The translations under genes were made by a program, and so were the position numbers. From assembly GCF_001012815.1 (NCBI RefSeq), contig NZ_JYJP01000145.1:1-64000 (forward strand): a stretch of 64,000 bases of DNA. Direction: 5' to 3'. The notes below the pieces were generated by a model. That model was not told the origin of the DNA. It searched no databases and saw only the letters and a program-made list of their open reading frames with translations. Each line of letters begins with the position of its first letter. Positions within the stretch are counted from its first letter, which is position 1. Positions 17,463-26,022 of the stretch are shown one piece after another. The DNA is from Vibrio mexicanus (GTDB lineage: Bacteria > Pseudomonadota > Gammaproteobacteria > Enterobacterales > Vibrionaceae).

Positions 17463-19478
17463 ATGCCCATCAACTTAATTCGAAACATCGCTATCGTTGG
17501 TCAATCGGGGACAGGTAAAACCACACTCGTTGAAAAACTTCTGCATACCAGTCATGCCACAACGCACTTGGGCTGCATTGAAAAAGGTGACACCGTCACC
17601 GACTTTGATCCTCAATCTATTTATTATCATTCCAGCATTGAAGCAACGCCCGTGACTCTCAAGTGGAACAATCATAGGCTTAACCTCATCGATACCCCTG
17701 GGCAAAATGAACTCATTGGCCGTGCGATCAGTGTTTACCCAGCAGTAGAAACCACAGCACTCGTCATCGACATACAAACACCCATTACTCAAATCACCAA
17801 ACAACTATTTGAATACGCGAAAGCTCAACATAAATGCCAGATGGTGATCGTCAACAAGATCGATCTTGCGCCAGATAAATGTGAACAAGTCCTCGATGAA
17901 ATCAATCAGATCTTCAACGGTCACTGCCTACCCATTAACCTTCCATCATCCGATGGCGATCACGTGATTGACTGCTATTTCGACCCGCAGTTTGAATCGC
18001 AAACTCAAGTAATGTCTGTCGCTGATGCGCATGAGCAGCTGATTGACCAAGTGGTTGAAGTTGACGAAGAGCTGATGTCGCTATATTTAGAGCAAGGGTC
18101 TGAACTTTCGCCAAACCAACTGCATGACCCGTTTGAAGAGGCGCTGCGCTCTGGTCATTTAGTCCCAGTCTGTTTCACTTCGTGCAGTAACAGTTCTGGC
18201 CTGGATCTGCTACTTGATACGTTTAGCCAGCTTATGCCAACGCCCGCAGAGGGTAATCGCCCTCTACTAGAAAAGTCAGGAGAACCTGTTTCAATCGACT
18301 GCGAATCGCTGCAACACTCCGTGGCCCATGTCTTTAAAGTCAGTAACGATCCTTATCTAGGGAAATTGGCCTACTTACGCCTTTTCCAAGGTGAAATTCG
18401 CACCGGCAGCCAGCTTTATATCGGCGATTCCAGCAAGCCGTTCAAGGTCAATCATCTCTATCAACTGCAAGGCAACCAACGTTCAGAAATCTCTCAAGTA
18501 CTTCCGGGAGATTACTGCGTATTAGCAAAAGTAGATGAACTGGACTTTGACACCATAGTCCACGACTCTCATGCCGAAGACGATGTCACTTTACATCCGC
18601 TATCTTTACCCACACCGATGTATGGCTTGCGAGTTCAACCTAAAAAACGTGGCGATGAGCAAAAAATCTCGGATGTACTGAACAAAATAGTCAATGAAGA
18701 CCCTTCGCTCAGGCTTGAACACCGAGCAAGAACCAACGAAACAATTCTGAGCGGCTTAGGTGAGTTTCACTTACAGATTGCTCTAGAGAAGATGGAAAGC
18801 ATCTACAAGCTTGAGGTTGAAACATCAGAACCCAGTATCGAATTTTATGAGACCATCACTCGCTCTGCCGAAGCGCGCTACCGACACAAAAAGCAGAGCG
18901 GTGGCGCCGGTCAATTTGGAGAGGTGCATTTACGCGTCCAACCAATAGAGCGTGGTGCGGGGGTCAAGTTTGTCAACAAAGTCGTTGGCGGTGCGATTCC
19001 AACGTCGCTTATGCCTGCAGTCGAAAAAGGCATTTGCCAAGCGGTTAATGAAGGGGCGATTTCGGGTAATCCAATCCGAGACATCGAAATCACAGTATTC
19101 GATGGCAAATTTCACTCTGTCGACTCCAAAGAGATCGCCTTTGTGATTGCGGCGAAAAAGGCGCTCGTTCAGGCGGTTAAAGACGCAAGCCCAATCGTAC
19201 TTGAGCCAATCGCCCAATTAGAAGTGAATATCCCAACCGACAAGCTTGGCGATGTAACGGGTGACCTGTCTAGCCACAGAGGGTTTATTGAAGGGACCCG
19301 CACCTCCAACTTAGGTTACTCCTACCTCAGTGCAAAAGCGCCGTTTGTCGAATTGCAAGACTATGCAAGTCGCCTTCGAGCCCTCACCGGAGGTCAAGGC
19401 ACCTTTGGCGTCAAACACAGTCATTACGAACCGGCGCCTACCACATTACAAAAGCAGGTATGTGTAGAGAGCGCGTAA
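17463..19478 (+). CDS. EF-G-like translational GTPase paralogue
   Basis: A 671-residue protein with EF-G architecture: G domain, domain II, III, IV and V (GQFGEVHLRV and SHRGFIEGTR typify IV and V). It has a P-loop GQSGTGKT (residues 13-20), DTPG near residue 78 and NKID near residue 132. After DTPG the catalytic histidine of EF-G and EF-Tu is replaced by glutamine (DTPGQNE). The RGIT-type switch I motif is not recognisable. It is about 30 residues shorter than housekeeping EF-G, so it is a paralogue (FusA2/EF-G-like), not fusA; no rpsL, rpsG or tuf is next to it. The Shine-Dalgarno is perfect, with a 5-base spacer. A leader ORF precedes it and a terminator follows. Confidence 0.85.
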   Translation: MPINLIRNIAIVGQSGTGKTTLVEKLLHTSHATTHLGCIEKGDTVTDFDPQSIYYHSSIEATPVTLKWNNHRLNLIDTPGQNELIGRAISVYPAVETTALVIDIQTPITQITKQLFEYAKAQHKCQMVIVNKIDLAPDKCEQVLDEINQIFNGHCLPINLPSSDGDHVIDCYFDPQFESQTQVMSVADAHEQLIDQVVEVDEELMSLYLEQGSELSPNQLHDPFEEALRSGHLVPVCFTSCSNSSGLDLLLDTFSQLMPTPAEGNRPLLEKSGEPVSIDCESLQHSVAHVFKVSNDPYLGKLAYLRLFQGEIRTGSQLYIGDSSKPFKVNHLYQLQGNQRSEISQVLPGDYCVLAKVDELDFDTIVHDSHAEDDVTLHPLSLPTPMYGLRVQPKKRGDEQKISDVLNKIVNEDPSLRLEHRARTNETILSGLGEFHLQIALEKMESIYKLEVETSEPSIEFYETITRSAEARYRHKKQSGGAGQFGEVHLRVQPIERGAGVKFVNKVVGGAIPTSLMPAVEKGICQAVNEGAISGNPIRDIEITVFDGKFHSVDSKEIAFVIAAKKALVQAVKDASPIVLEPIAQLEVNIPTDKLGDVTGDLSSHRGFIEGTRTSNLGYSYLSAKAPFVELQDYASRLRALTGGQGTFGVKHSHYEPAPTTLQKQVCVESA

Positions 19479-19516
19479 GCGGATCGCCTGTAGCAACATT
19501 CATCAACCCCAAAAGC

Positions 19517-19545
19517 AAAGAGTCAGGATTGCCCTGACTCTTTTT
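19517..19545 (+). terminator. Rho-independent terminator after EF-G paralogue
   Basis: An 11-bp perfect stem AAAGAGTCAGG/CCTGACTCTTT with a 5-base loop and a five-T tail lies 39 bases after the stop codon. Confidence 0.8.
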
Positions 19546-19591
19546 CTAAATAACGACTGCCGCTTAGGCTCGCTAGTGTGCTCATTAGCCC

Positions 19592-20148
19592 TTAAATTTG
19601 ATAATTGGCCTTATTACCAATATCGAAATGCAGCGGCATTTTCCACTTTTCGTACGCTAGGTAGCCCAAGATGGCGCAAGCAATCACTAAGACAACAATC
19701 GACCACACGGGTCGGTTCAACGCAAAACCGGCCACTGCAACCATCAATAAGAGTGGCACTAATTTAAGGCCAACGACTTTAAAGCAAAATGACTCTTTTA
19801 ACGCAACACCAGATAGACAAACAAACATAAAGCCGTAGGCAACCCAAAGTTGGTTCGTAGATAGCAATATCGCCATCAGTGCAACACCTATCCAGCCTGA
19901 AGACGTAATAATGTAGCGAACTCGCTTATTGTAAACGTGCAAGTTACCCGCAATGAGCAGGCTTGCAACCACCAGCCTGCGTGGGCAAATGAAATAGGCA
20001 CATCGAAGCCCCAAACCCCTCGCTGAGTCATGGTACTCATGACTAATAAAAGTAGCGCAACCGGAAAAAGACTTATCCCAACTCGATAAGCCACCACACT
20101 GATTACATCGACAGCATCAAGTTTTTCGATATGCTCTGGATTTGCCAT
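19592..20148 (-). pseudogene. DUF2301-like integral membrane protein, frameshifted
   Basis: Two frames join into one membrane protein of about 185 residues with five to six hydrophobic helices. The N-terminal frame (from 20148) runs to SFAHAGWW. The second resumes with ASLLIAGNLHVYNKRVRYI and ends WKMPLHFDIGNKANYQI. One base is missing near 19965-19975. The segment ALKESFCFKVVGLKLVP is what I associate with DUF2301 membrane proteins of Vibrionales. Function is unknown. Confidence in the family is moderate; the frameshift join is secure. Confidence 0.6.
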
Positions 20149-20214
20149 TATTGACCACCTACTTTGCTCTAGAAAGAAATGTTTAGAGTAGGAATGTTTC
20201 CAAAAGGGATATTT

Positions 20215-20499
20215 TTAAGATGATGGCTTAACAGAACGTTTAAGATCATAAATCACTATCTTGCCCACCAGGATCAAACAGACCAGTGAGAGAACTTCTT
20301 CAGTCATGATCAGATAGGCGTTCCATTCATTAGCCAACGATGAATCGATACCCGATGTTGGCAGCCATAAAATGCCCCCCATATCAAGACATACAGAATC
20401 ACGCATCCAATGCAGAGCTTTACCATCAAAGTTATTCTCCCAATGCCGGTTTATAAAAATAGCCGATTCCATAAACGGGGCTTCCCTTACATAGTGCAA
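20215..20499 (-). CDS. Hypothetical protein with one membrane helix
   Basis: I do not recognise this. The frame gives 94 residues from a TTG at 20499 or 85 from an internal ATG at 20472. It stays open about 40 bases further upstream with plausible residues (SQRKESSFRQYLHYV), but no good start codon or ribosome site is seen. A C-terminal hydrophobic helix (VLSLVCLILVGKIVIYD) precedes a basic tail. It may be a gene fragment or a gene whose start is lost to another base error. Confidence 0.4.
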   Translation of the reverse strand: MHYVREAPFMESAIFINRHWENNFDGKALHWMRDSVCLDMGGILWLPTSGIDSSLANEWNAYLIMTEEVLSLVCLILVGKIVIYDLKRSVKPSS

Positions 20500-20667
20500 G
20501 TATTGCCGAAATGATGATTCCTTACGCTGACTTAGAACAACTCAACTCGGCTTCACATCGCAATATCGAGAAATCTCACTTTTAACCTGTCTATTTTTTA
20601 AACAGTTCAACAAAAAAACTTCTATACTGAAGGCGGTTATTCTCATAAACAAAAGAGGTATTAAGGC

Positions 20668-20904
20668 ATGCTAGGTGAAGTACATTCATTCTATAAAGAT
20701 TTTCCAAAATATCATGATGTTATAGACAGACTAAAACAAGAAGACGCTGATTTCTTAGAACAAATAAACCACTATGATGCACTCGACAAAGACATCCGAA
20801 AGCTAGAGCTCAGAGACTCCCCCATTGCAGACGATGAAATGCACCAACTCAAGCATCAACGCTCCGTTCTTAAAGATGCTTTGTACCAGCGCATCATTGC
20901 CTAG
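20668..20904 (+). CDS. YdcH family (DUF465) small protein
   Basis: A 78-residue, highly charged, helical protein matching the YdcH/DUF465 family: hairpin of two helices with central YDALDKDIRKLE and C-terminal HQLKHQRSVLKDALYQRI. The family is widespread in gammaproteobacteria and its function is not firmly known. It seems monocistronic, with a weak GAGG site. An imperfect hairpin AGGCTAGA/TCTAGCCT at 20933-20956 follows it but lacks an immediate T tract. Confidence 0.8.
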   Translation: MLGEVHSFYKDFPKYHDVIDRLKQEDADFLEQINHYDALDKDIRKLELRDSPIADDEMHQLKHQRSVLKDALYQRIIA

Positions 20905-20990
20905 TAGAGCTAAAACGATATTGACCACATCAAGGCTAGATTCTTATATCTAGCCTGATCCTATCACTTTTTATTAGGCAATAACGCTTT

Positions 20991-21360
20991 ATGAAATCAA
21001 TATCAACACTCATATTTCGGTTTTACACTCCCCTTGCTTACGCTGACAATGCTCTGACTTATAACCCCACAAACTGGTGATAAGTTAACCCCATAGGAAG
21101 CAAACAAGAAACGCAGAAAATTAAGTTTCTAGTTAATGTGAGCAACCAAAAATGGGTCATTTTTGAATCTGACTATCCTTTGAGCCTCTCCTTTGCTTCA
21201 ACACAACTCTATCTTGGCTTCACATAGAAGCCTGTCTCGGATGACTTCAAAGTAAACGGACTTCACTAACGTCTGCTGGCCTAGCCAAGCGACAAACTGA
21301 TTTACTCCGTTGGTGAACTGAATTTTCTCATCAACACTAACTTTGACATTGGAGATCAAG
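20991..21360 (+). pseudogene. Possible decayed secreted-protein gene
   Basis: One continuous frame from an ATG at 20991 up to the next gene has protein-like sequence broken by several in-frame stops. It starts with a signal-peptide-like stretch (MKSISTLIF, then LAYADNALTYNP), and later reads KIKFLVNVSNQKWVIFESDY and KLIYSVGELNFLINTNFDIG. The same frame runs directly into the next gene at 21363. This suggests a gene eroded by stop mutations rather than by the single-base deletions common elsewhere here. I could be over-reading a non-coding 370-base gap. Confidence 0.3.
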
Positions 21361-21362
21361 CC

Positions 21363-21551
21363 ATGAAAAAATTCGTTGTAATAATCGCAAGCGTTTTGTT
21401 CAGTGTCTCTGTATATGCTAACACTGGTGACTCTAATGGAGCAGGTACCGGCGCAAGTGGCCCATATGTAGAGTGCAAGCTAAATGACGGCCGTGTAGAT
21501 TACACGCCAGTACTCAACTGCGAAAGAATCGGCGGTAAAGTCGTTAAATAA
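21363..21551 (+). CDS. Small exported protein, 62 aa
   Basis: A 62-residue protein with a clear signal peptide (residues 1-19, cleavage near VYA-NTG), leaving a mature part of about 43 residues with two cysteines (VECKLNDG and VLNCERIGG). A disulfide in the periplasm is likely. I do not recognise a family, although short Vibrio periplasmic proteins of this type are common. A long terminator hairpin follows. Confidence 0.6.
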   Translation: MKKFVVIIASVLFSVSVYANTGDSNGAGTGASGPYVECKLNDGRVDYTPVLNCERIGGKVVK

Positions 21552-21582
21552 CGAGTCATCCCAACTTAAAACACTGAATATG

Positions 21583-21620
21583 AAAAGAGCTCGTGGCCTA
21601 TAGGTCATGAGCTCTTTTTC
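21583..21620 (+). terminator. Rho-independent terminator
   Basis: AAAAGAGCTC/GAGCTCTTTT outer stem with an inner TGGCCTA/TAGGTCA helix, and a five-T tail, 31 bases after the small exported protein. Confidence 0.8.
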
Positions 21621-21762
21621 GTTGTACCTATAGGATTCAAAGTCCCAGCCTAAGCATCTATTCGATTAGCTTGAACCGATAAATACAAAGCTAAAAATAG
21701 GGCAATGCTAACCTTTAAAATAAACGCTAAACTAATCGCAAATACCGTTGAGCATTGACTTC

Positions 21763-22380
21763 ATGAATCCAAATAATTTAGGCGCGGCTAAGCAGACTCA
21801 AGTAGTCAACCTAGATTCTATCTGGCGAGAATATCAGCACCGATTGAAGGGCTTTTTACTCAAAAATCTTGATAACCCTAGTGATGTTGATGATGTCTTA
21901 CAAGAGATCATGCTCAAAACCCACACCAAGCTTCATACACTCAACGACCCGAATAAAATTAAGCCTTGGCTTTTCCAAATTGCGAATCACACAATCATTG
22001 ATTTCTACAGGCAGTCTAAAAAACACCATAGCTCCAATAACGAAGGTTCAAGTAACGAAAGTTCAAGTGACGAAGAGCCTCACTTGCTCGCAGAAGACGA
22101 CGAGCAGCTAATTGATAAGCTAACGGACTGTATTGAACCTTTTATTCAGTCTCTTTCATCGGAAGATGCCACATTACTGAAAGCCATTGAAATCAACGGT
22201 ATCAGTCAAAAAGACTACGCTAAGAAGAACAATATCAAGTATTCGACTCTCAAATCTCGAGTTAAGAAGAGTCGACAAGCACTGCTTCACAAATTCCAGC
22301 AATGCTGCGAATTTTCCTACAGCAGCCAAGGCCAAGTGCTCGATTATCACAAAAGAGACAAGCAGTGTGGCGATTGTTAG
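21763..22380 (+). CDS. sigZ: SigZ-like RNA polymerase sigma factor
   Basis: The ATG at 21763 gives 205 residues; a TTG 15 bases upstream is less likely. Region 2 of an ECF-type sigma factor is present (SDVDDVLQEIMLKTHTKL, then KPWLFQIANHTIIDFYRQ), as is region 4 (ISQKDYAKKNNIKYSTLKSRVKKSRQAL). The C-terminal tail is cysteine-rich: CC near residue 180 and CGDC at the end. SigZ proteins carry such a tail, and it could bind metal or sense redox. No anti-sigma gene is adjacent, so it would be an orphan. An NEGSSNESSSDEE-type acidic serine linker separates the two regions. Confidence 0.75.
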   Translation: MNPNNLGAAKQTQVVNLDSIWREYQHRLKGFLLKNLDNPSDVDDVLQEIMLKTHTKLHTLNDPNKIKPWLFQIANHTIIDFYRQSKKHHSSNNEGSSNESSSDEEPHLLAEDDEQLIDKLTDCIEPFIQSLSSEDATLLKAIEINGISQKDYAKKNNIKYSTLKSRVKKSRQALLHKFQQCCEFSYSSQGQVLDYHKRDKQCGDC

Positions 22381-22459
22381 GGCTGCCCATCAGAAAAGCA
22401 TTTTCACCTTGTATAGTTTAAACGCTATAGTTATTGCTATGTGATTGATTAGTAGTAGG

Positions 22460-22515
22460 TGTTCAACATATACCAACTCGCGCTTAAGGAACGTTAAATA
22501 CGCGAATGTTGAACA
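22460..22515. promoter_or_regulatory. Paired TGTTsAACA dyads upstream of kefG
   Basis: TGTTCAACAT (22460-22469) and ATGTTGAACA (22506-22515) form a perfect 10-bp inverted repeat 46 bp apart centre to centre. Each half is itself a near-palindrome TGTT-C/G-AACA. They lie 27-82 bases before the kefG start. They look like two copies of one operator; the regulator is unknown. Confidence 0.4.
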
Positions 22516-22541
22516 TCCCTTCCATCTATACAGAGGCTCAT

Positions 22542-23161
22542 ATGGATAAATGCCGCATTTTGGTGTTGTTTGCACACCCGTCTCAACATCGCTCGGAAGC
22601 AAACCGACCACTATTTCAACGAGCGATTGATCACCCTGACGTCACCACCGTTGATTTGTACCGGGAATACCCTAGATTCAACATCAATATCGATGTTGAA
22701 CAACAACGACTTAAAGATCATGATGTGATCGTTTTCCAATTCCCGTTCTACTGGTACTCTACTCCCGCCATCTTGAAAGAGTGGCAAGACTTAGTGCTTG
22801 AATACAATTTCGCTTATGGCAAAGATGGCACAGCGCTTACTGGCAAGCGTTTTATTTGTGTTTTAACTGCAGGTGGCAAAGCCACCGCTTACCAAAAAGA
22901 TGGGCACAACCACTTCACTGTACGAGAGCTTCTACAACCGCTAGAGCAAATGGCGAATCTCACAGGCATGCACTACCTGCCCCGTTAGCACTCTTTGGTT
23001 CACGCACAGCCCCTGATGAAGGCAGGCTCGTTCCTCACGCCGACAATTACACTAAGCTGCTTAACATTGTTTCGCAGACGACTGACTTTCCGAGCTCTCT
23101 CGACACTGACATCACCATCAATGACTGGGTTGAACAGTTTCACACGGAGGAGGCACTATGA
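22542..23161 (+). pseudogene. kefG: KefG, ancillary quinone reductase-like subunit, frameshifted
   Basis: A flavodoxin-fold protein of the NAD(P)H dehydrogenase (quinone)/KefG family, about 206 residues once repaired. Motifs are LFAHPSQHRSEANRPL near the start, DVIVFQFPFYWYSTPAILKEWQD and GGKATAYQKDGHNHFTV. The first frame stops at 22988. One extra C in the run 22980-22983 gives MHYLPPLALFGSRTAPDEG and extends to the expected end at 23161. KefG binds and activates the KefB K+/H+ antiporter during electrophile stress. Its stop overlaps the kefB start (ATGA). The start ATG at 22542 has an AGAGG site. Confidence 0.88.
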
Positions 23162-25077
23162 CCGCACTCTTTCTTCAAGCATTCATTTATCTCGTCGCGG
23201 CAGTCATCGCGGTCCCTATCGCTAAAAAACTCGGGCTTGGTTCTGTTCTCGGCTACTTGATTGCAGGCGTTGTTATTGGCCCTATCATCGGCTTAGTTGG
23301 TGAAGAAACCACAACAATCCAGCACTTTGCTGAGTTTGGCGTTGTCATGATGCTATTTCTCGTTGGTTTGGAGCTTGAACCGAAAATGCTTTGGGGAATG
23401 CGCCATAAACTTATTGGCCTTGGTGGACTTCAAGTAGGTGGTACGACGGTTGCAGTCGCGGGCATTGCATACTGGTTTGGACAACCTTGGACCATTGCGC
23501 TCACCATCGGTCTTATTTTTGCGCTCTCTTCCACCGCAATTGTTCTTCAAACCTTCAATGAAAAAGGCCTAACCAAAACCGAAGGCGGTAAAAACGCCTT
23601 CTCAATCCTGCTATTCCAAGATATCGCCGTCATCCCGATGCTGGCCTTCATTCCTCTACTAGCACTTCCAGAATTGATTGAAGCTACACAAAGCGCAGCG
23701 AATCATGCAGCCGATCATCATGAAGAGCTTTCATTAGTTGCGGGTTTACCTGGTTGGGCATATGGACTAGTGATCACCGCCTCTATCGCCGTGGTTGTGG
23801 TAGGCGGACACTTCCTTAGTGGCCCACTGTTTCGATTCGTTGCAAGTTCTGGTCTAAGAGAGATCTTTACCGCAACGGCGTTGATGTTGGTGATTGGTAT
23901 TGCTGCATTAATGAGCCTAGTCGGCTTGTCTCCTGCTCTTGGTACCTTCCTCGCTGGGGTTGTTCTGGCGAACAGTGAGTTCCGCCATGAGCTGGAATCT
24001 AACATTGAACCGTTTAAAGGCCTGCTGCTTGGCCTGTTCTTTATCACTGTTGGCGCTGGAATTCAGTTCTCAGTTTTGTTTAATGAATTCGCTGTCATCA
24101 TGTCACTCACGTTCGGTGTGATGATTCTGAAAGCCGCGATATTGTTTATACTCGCCCTTATCTTCCGCATCAAAGATAGCAACCGTTGGCTGTTTACCCT
24201 GAGTTTGGCTCAAGCGGGTGAATTTGGCTTTGTTCTACTGAGTTTCTCTTTACAAAACAACGTGCTTCCATTCGAAATCGCACAAACTTTGTCATTGGTA
24301 GTCGCTCTATCCATGTTCTTTACTCCTGGTTTGTTCATCCTATTCGATAAGGTAATCTTGCCACGCTTTGAGCAGACCACGAACGAGCAGCAAGCCGATG
24401 ACATTGACGAGAAAGGCACCGTCATCATCGCTGGTGTGGGCCGTTTTGGGCAAATAGTCAATCGCCTGTTGCTCGCAAATGGTTTCCCAACCGTTGCATT
24501 GGACTTTGAAGCAGGCCAAGTTGACAACTTGAGACAGATTGGCACCAAAGCATTCTACGGTGACGCAACTCGCCCTGATTTATTGCACACCGCGGGCATT
24601 GAGCATGCCAAAGCGATGGTGGTCGCGATAGATGATCGTGAACGTTCTATCGAACTCGTTGAGTACGTACATCACACCTACCCAGATGTGACGATCGTTG
24701 CTCGCGCTTTTGACCGCGGACATGGTTACGAGCTCAAACAAGCCGGCGCTGATGTTGTCGAATCAGAAACCATGTACTCCGCATTGGAGATTGGCGGACA
24801 CGCCCTTAAAGCGGTTGGCCTACACCCGTTCTTAATCGAGCAGCAAAAGCTGATTTATCGAAAAGTTGAGCTTAAGAAATTCGATATGCTCTACTCCGCT
24901 TGGCAGGGTGGCTCCGAAGGTGAGCGATACGATAACAACTATCGTAAGCTGTTCATTCAGGCAGAAAAGCATCTCATCGCTGAGATGAAAAAAGACCGCG
25001 CCGAAAATCACGCTCATTCCGAGCGAGGTTGGACACCACCACCGAAAGGCTACGCCGACGAGTTTGGAGAAGAATAA
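23158..25077 (+). CDS. kefB: KefB glutathione-gated K+/H+ antiporter
   Basis: A 639-residue CPA2-family transporter: about 12 membrane helices (residues 1-385) followed by an RCK/TrkA-N domain with the nucleotide fold GVGRFGQIVNRLL near residue 427. KefB releases K+ and takes up H+, acidifying the cytoplasm to protect against electrophiles. It is held shut by glutathione and opened by glutathione adducts. Translational coupling to kefG by an ATGA overlap fits the kefGB operon of enteric bacteria and Vibrio. The C-terminal 40 residues are polar and variable. A terminator follows at once. Confidence 0.9.
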   Translation: MTALFLQAFIYLVAAVIAVPIAKKLGLGSVLGYLIAGVVIGPIIGLVGEETTTIQHFAEFGVVMMLFLVGLELEPKMLWGMRHKLIGLGGLQVGGTTVAVAGIAYWFGQPWTIALTIGLIFALSSTAIVLQTFNEKGLTKTEGGKNAFSILLFQDIAVIPMLAFIPLLALPELIEATQSAANHAADHHEELSLVAGLPGWAYGLVITASIAVVVVGGHFLSGPLFRFVASSGLREIFTATALMLVIGIAALMSLVGLSPALGTFLAGVVLANSEFRHELESNIEPFKGLLLGLFFITVGAGIQFSVLFNEFAVIMSLTFGVMILKAAILFILALIFRIKDSNRWLFTLSLAQAGEFGFVLLSFSLQNNVLPFEIAQTLSLVVALSMFFTPGLFILFDKVILPRFEQTTNEQQADDIDEKGTVIIAGVGRFGQIVNRLLLANGFPTVALDFEAGQVDNLRQIGTKAFYGDATRPDLLHTAGIEHAKAMVVAIDDRERSIELVEYVHHTYPDVTIVARAFDRGHGYELKQAGADVVESETMYSALEIGGHALKAVGLHPFLIEQQKLIYRKVELKKFDMLYSAWQGGSEGERYDNNYRKLFIQAEKHLIAEMKKDRAENHAHSERGWTPPPKGYADEFGEE

Positions 25078-25081
25078 ATCG

Positions 25082-25115
25082 AAAAGGCTATGTTCGGTCG
25101 CGAATATAGCCTTTT
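25082..25115 (+). terminator. Rho-independent terminator after kefB
   Basis: A 10-bp stem AAAAGGCTAT/ATAGCCTTTT with a 14-base loop and a T-rich tail, 4 bases after the kefB stop. Confidence 0.7.
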
Positions 25116-25289
25116 AGTTTTCCGCTACCCACGTGTAATAACAACCTAGTACTTTCTTTCATTTCCTGTTATTGATCGCACAACGACGGCCGCCTGCCAA
25201 TAAGCGCTTGTACATTATAAATAAAATCATCACGATGACTCCATTTTATAAATCAACCATAAAGAATTAATATATATGGAGAAAGTGTC

Positions 25290-25799
25290 ATGAGCCGTTT
25301 CCAAGTATTCAGAAATGAATTAACGCTCAAAGCCGTAGACATGGACCAGTTCACCGCCCCTGACGAAGTAACGGACTATCTTAATGAAGGTTACGAGTCA
25401 TTGGGTTTTGTTAGCGCAAACTCTAAGCAACAAGCCATAGAGAATGCCAACACTGCATCAAGCATACTGTCGACAAACACACCTGAGGCTATGAGGTCTT
25501 CCAAGATTTCTGACATAGGCGATGAATCTAAATATAAAACCGCTCAGCTCATCTCGAAGATAATCAGTGGGTTCGGTTGGCTTACTTTCGCCAGCGGAAT
25601 TTTTATCATTTTGGCAGCATTAAGCTCAGGCAGCGGACGTTACGGATTCGACCTATGGCATGCAATCTCACTGGCCACACCGGGGTTTATTACCCTTGTG
25701 TCCGGCCTTTTCTTGGTAGCAACGGGTCAAGTCATGAAAGCGACTCTAGATAATGCCGACCACACTTTCTACATTTACAGCCATTTAAAGCAAAAGTAA
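25290..25799 (+). CDS. Hypothetical membrane protein, two helices
   Basis: A 169-residue protein with no recognised family. Residues 1-85 are soluble and polar. Two hydrophobic helices follow (GFGWLTFASGIFIILAAL and SLATPGFITLVSGLFLVATG), separated by a short glycine-serine loop. It probably sits in the inner membrane with its N-terminal part in the cytoplasm. The upstream GGAGAAAG supports the ATG. The gene is flanked by terminators on both sides, so it is likely expressed alone. Confidence 0.6.
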   Translation: MSRFQVFRNELTLKAVDMDQFTAPDEVTDYLNEGYESLGFVSANSKQQAIENANTASSILSTNTPEAMRSSKISDIGDESKYKTAQLISKIISGFGWLTFASGIFIILAALSSGSGRYGFDLWHAISLATPGFITLVSGLFLVATGQVMKATLDNADHTFYIYSHLKQK

Positions 25800-25838
25800 C
25801 GTCGATCTAACGCAAACATCAAACCGAGAACTTCATTA

Positions 25839-25875
25839 ACCGCTAGCCTTTGAGGCTGGCGGTTTCTCGTTTTTG
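25839..25875 (+). terminator. Rho-independent terminator
   Basis: ACCGC-T-AGCC/GGCT-G-GCGGT stem with one internal mismatch and a 5-base loop, followed by TTTCTCGTTTTT, 39 bases after the membrane protein gene. Confidence 0.7.
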
Positions 25876-26022
25876 ACGCCCTTCGAACTATTTATGAGAT
25901 TCTCATTAACTCTTTCTCTTAAAAAGAAAAGTCACATCTAAGCTGTGATCCGAAACAAAGTAGTCTGCTCATTTTGTCGGCATGATAGACAATCACTTAT
26001 GCCACTTGTTCAAGGAAGAGTA

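Noticed and set aside
17463..19478. Housekeeping fusA or a Tet(M)-type resistance protein
   Set aside because: It lacks str-operon neighbours and normal switch motifs of EF-G. It shows no specific Tet(M) feature that I can recognise, so a resistance function is not claimed.
20933..20956. AGGCTAGA/TCTAGCCT hairpin after the YdcH gene as a terminator
   Set aside because: No T tract follows directly; the TTTTT comes 11 bases later, so I did not list it as a terminator.
25932..25948. TCACA-N7-TGTGA resembling a CRP site before metY
   Set aside because: The half-sites face the wrong way round (CRP needs TGTGA-N6-TCACA), so it is only a weak hairpin.
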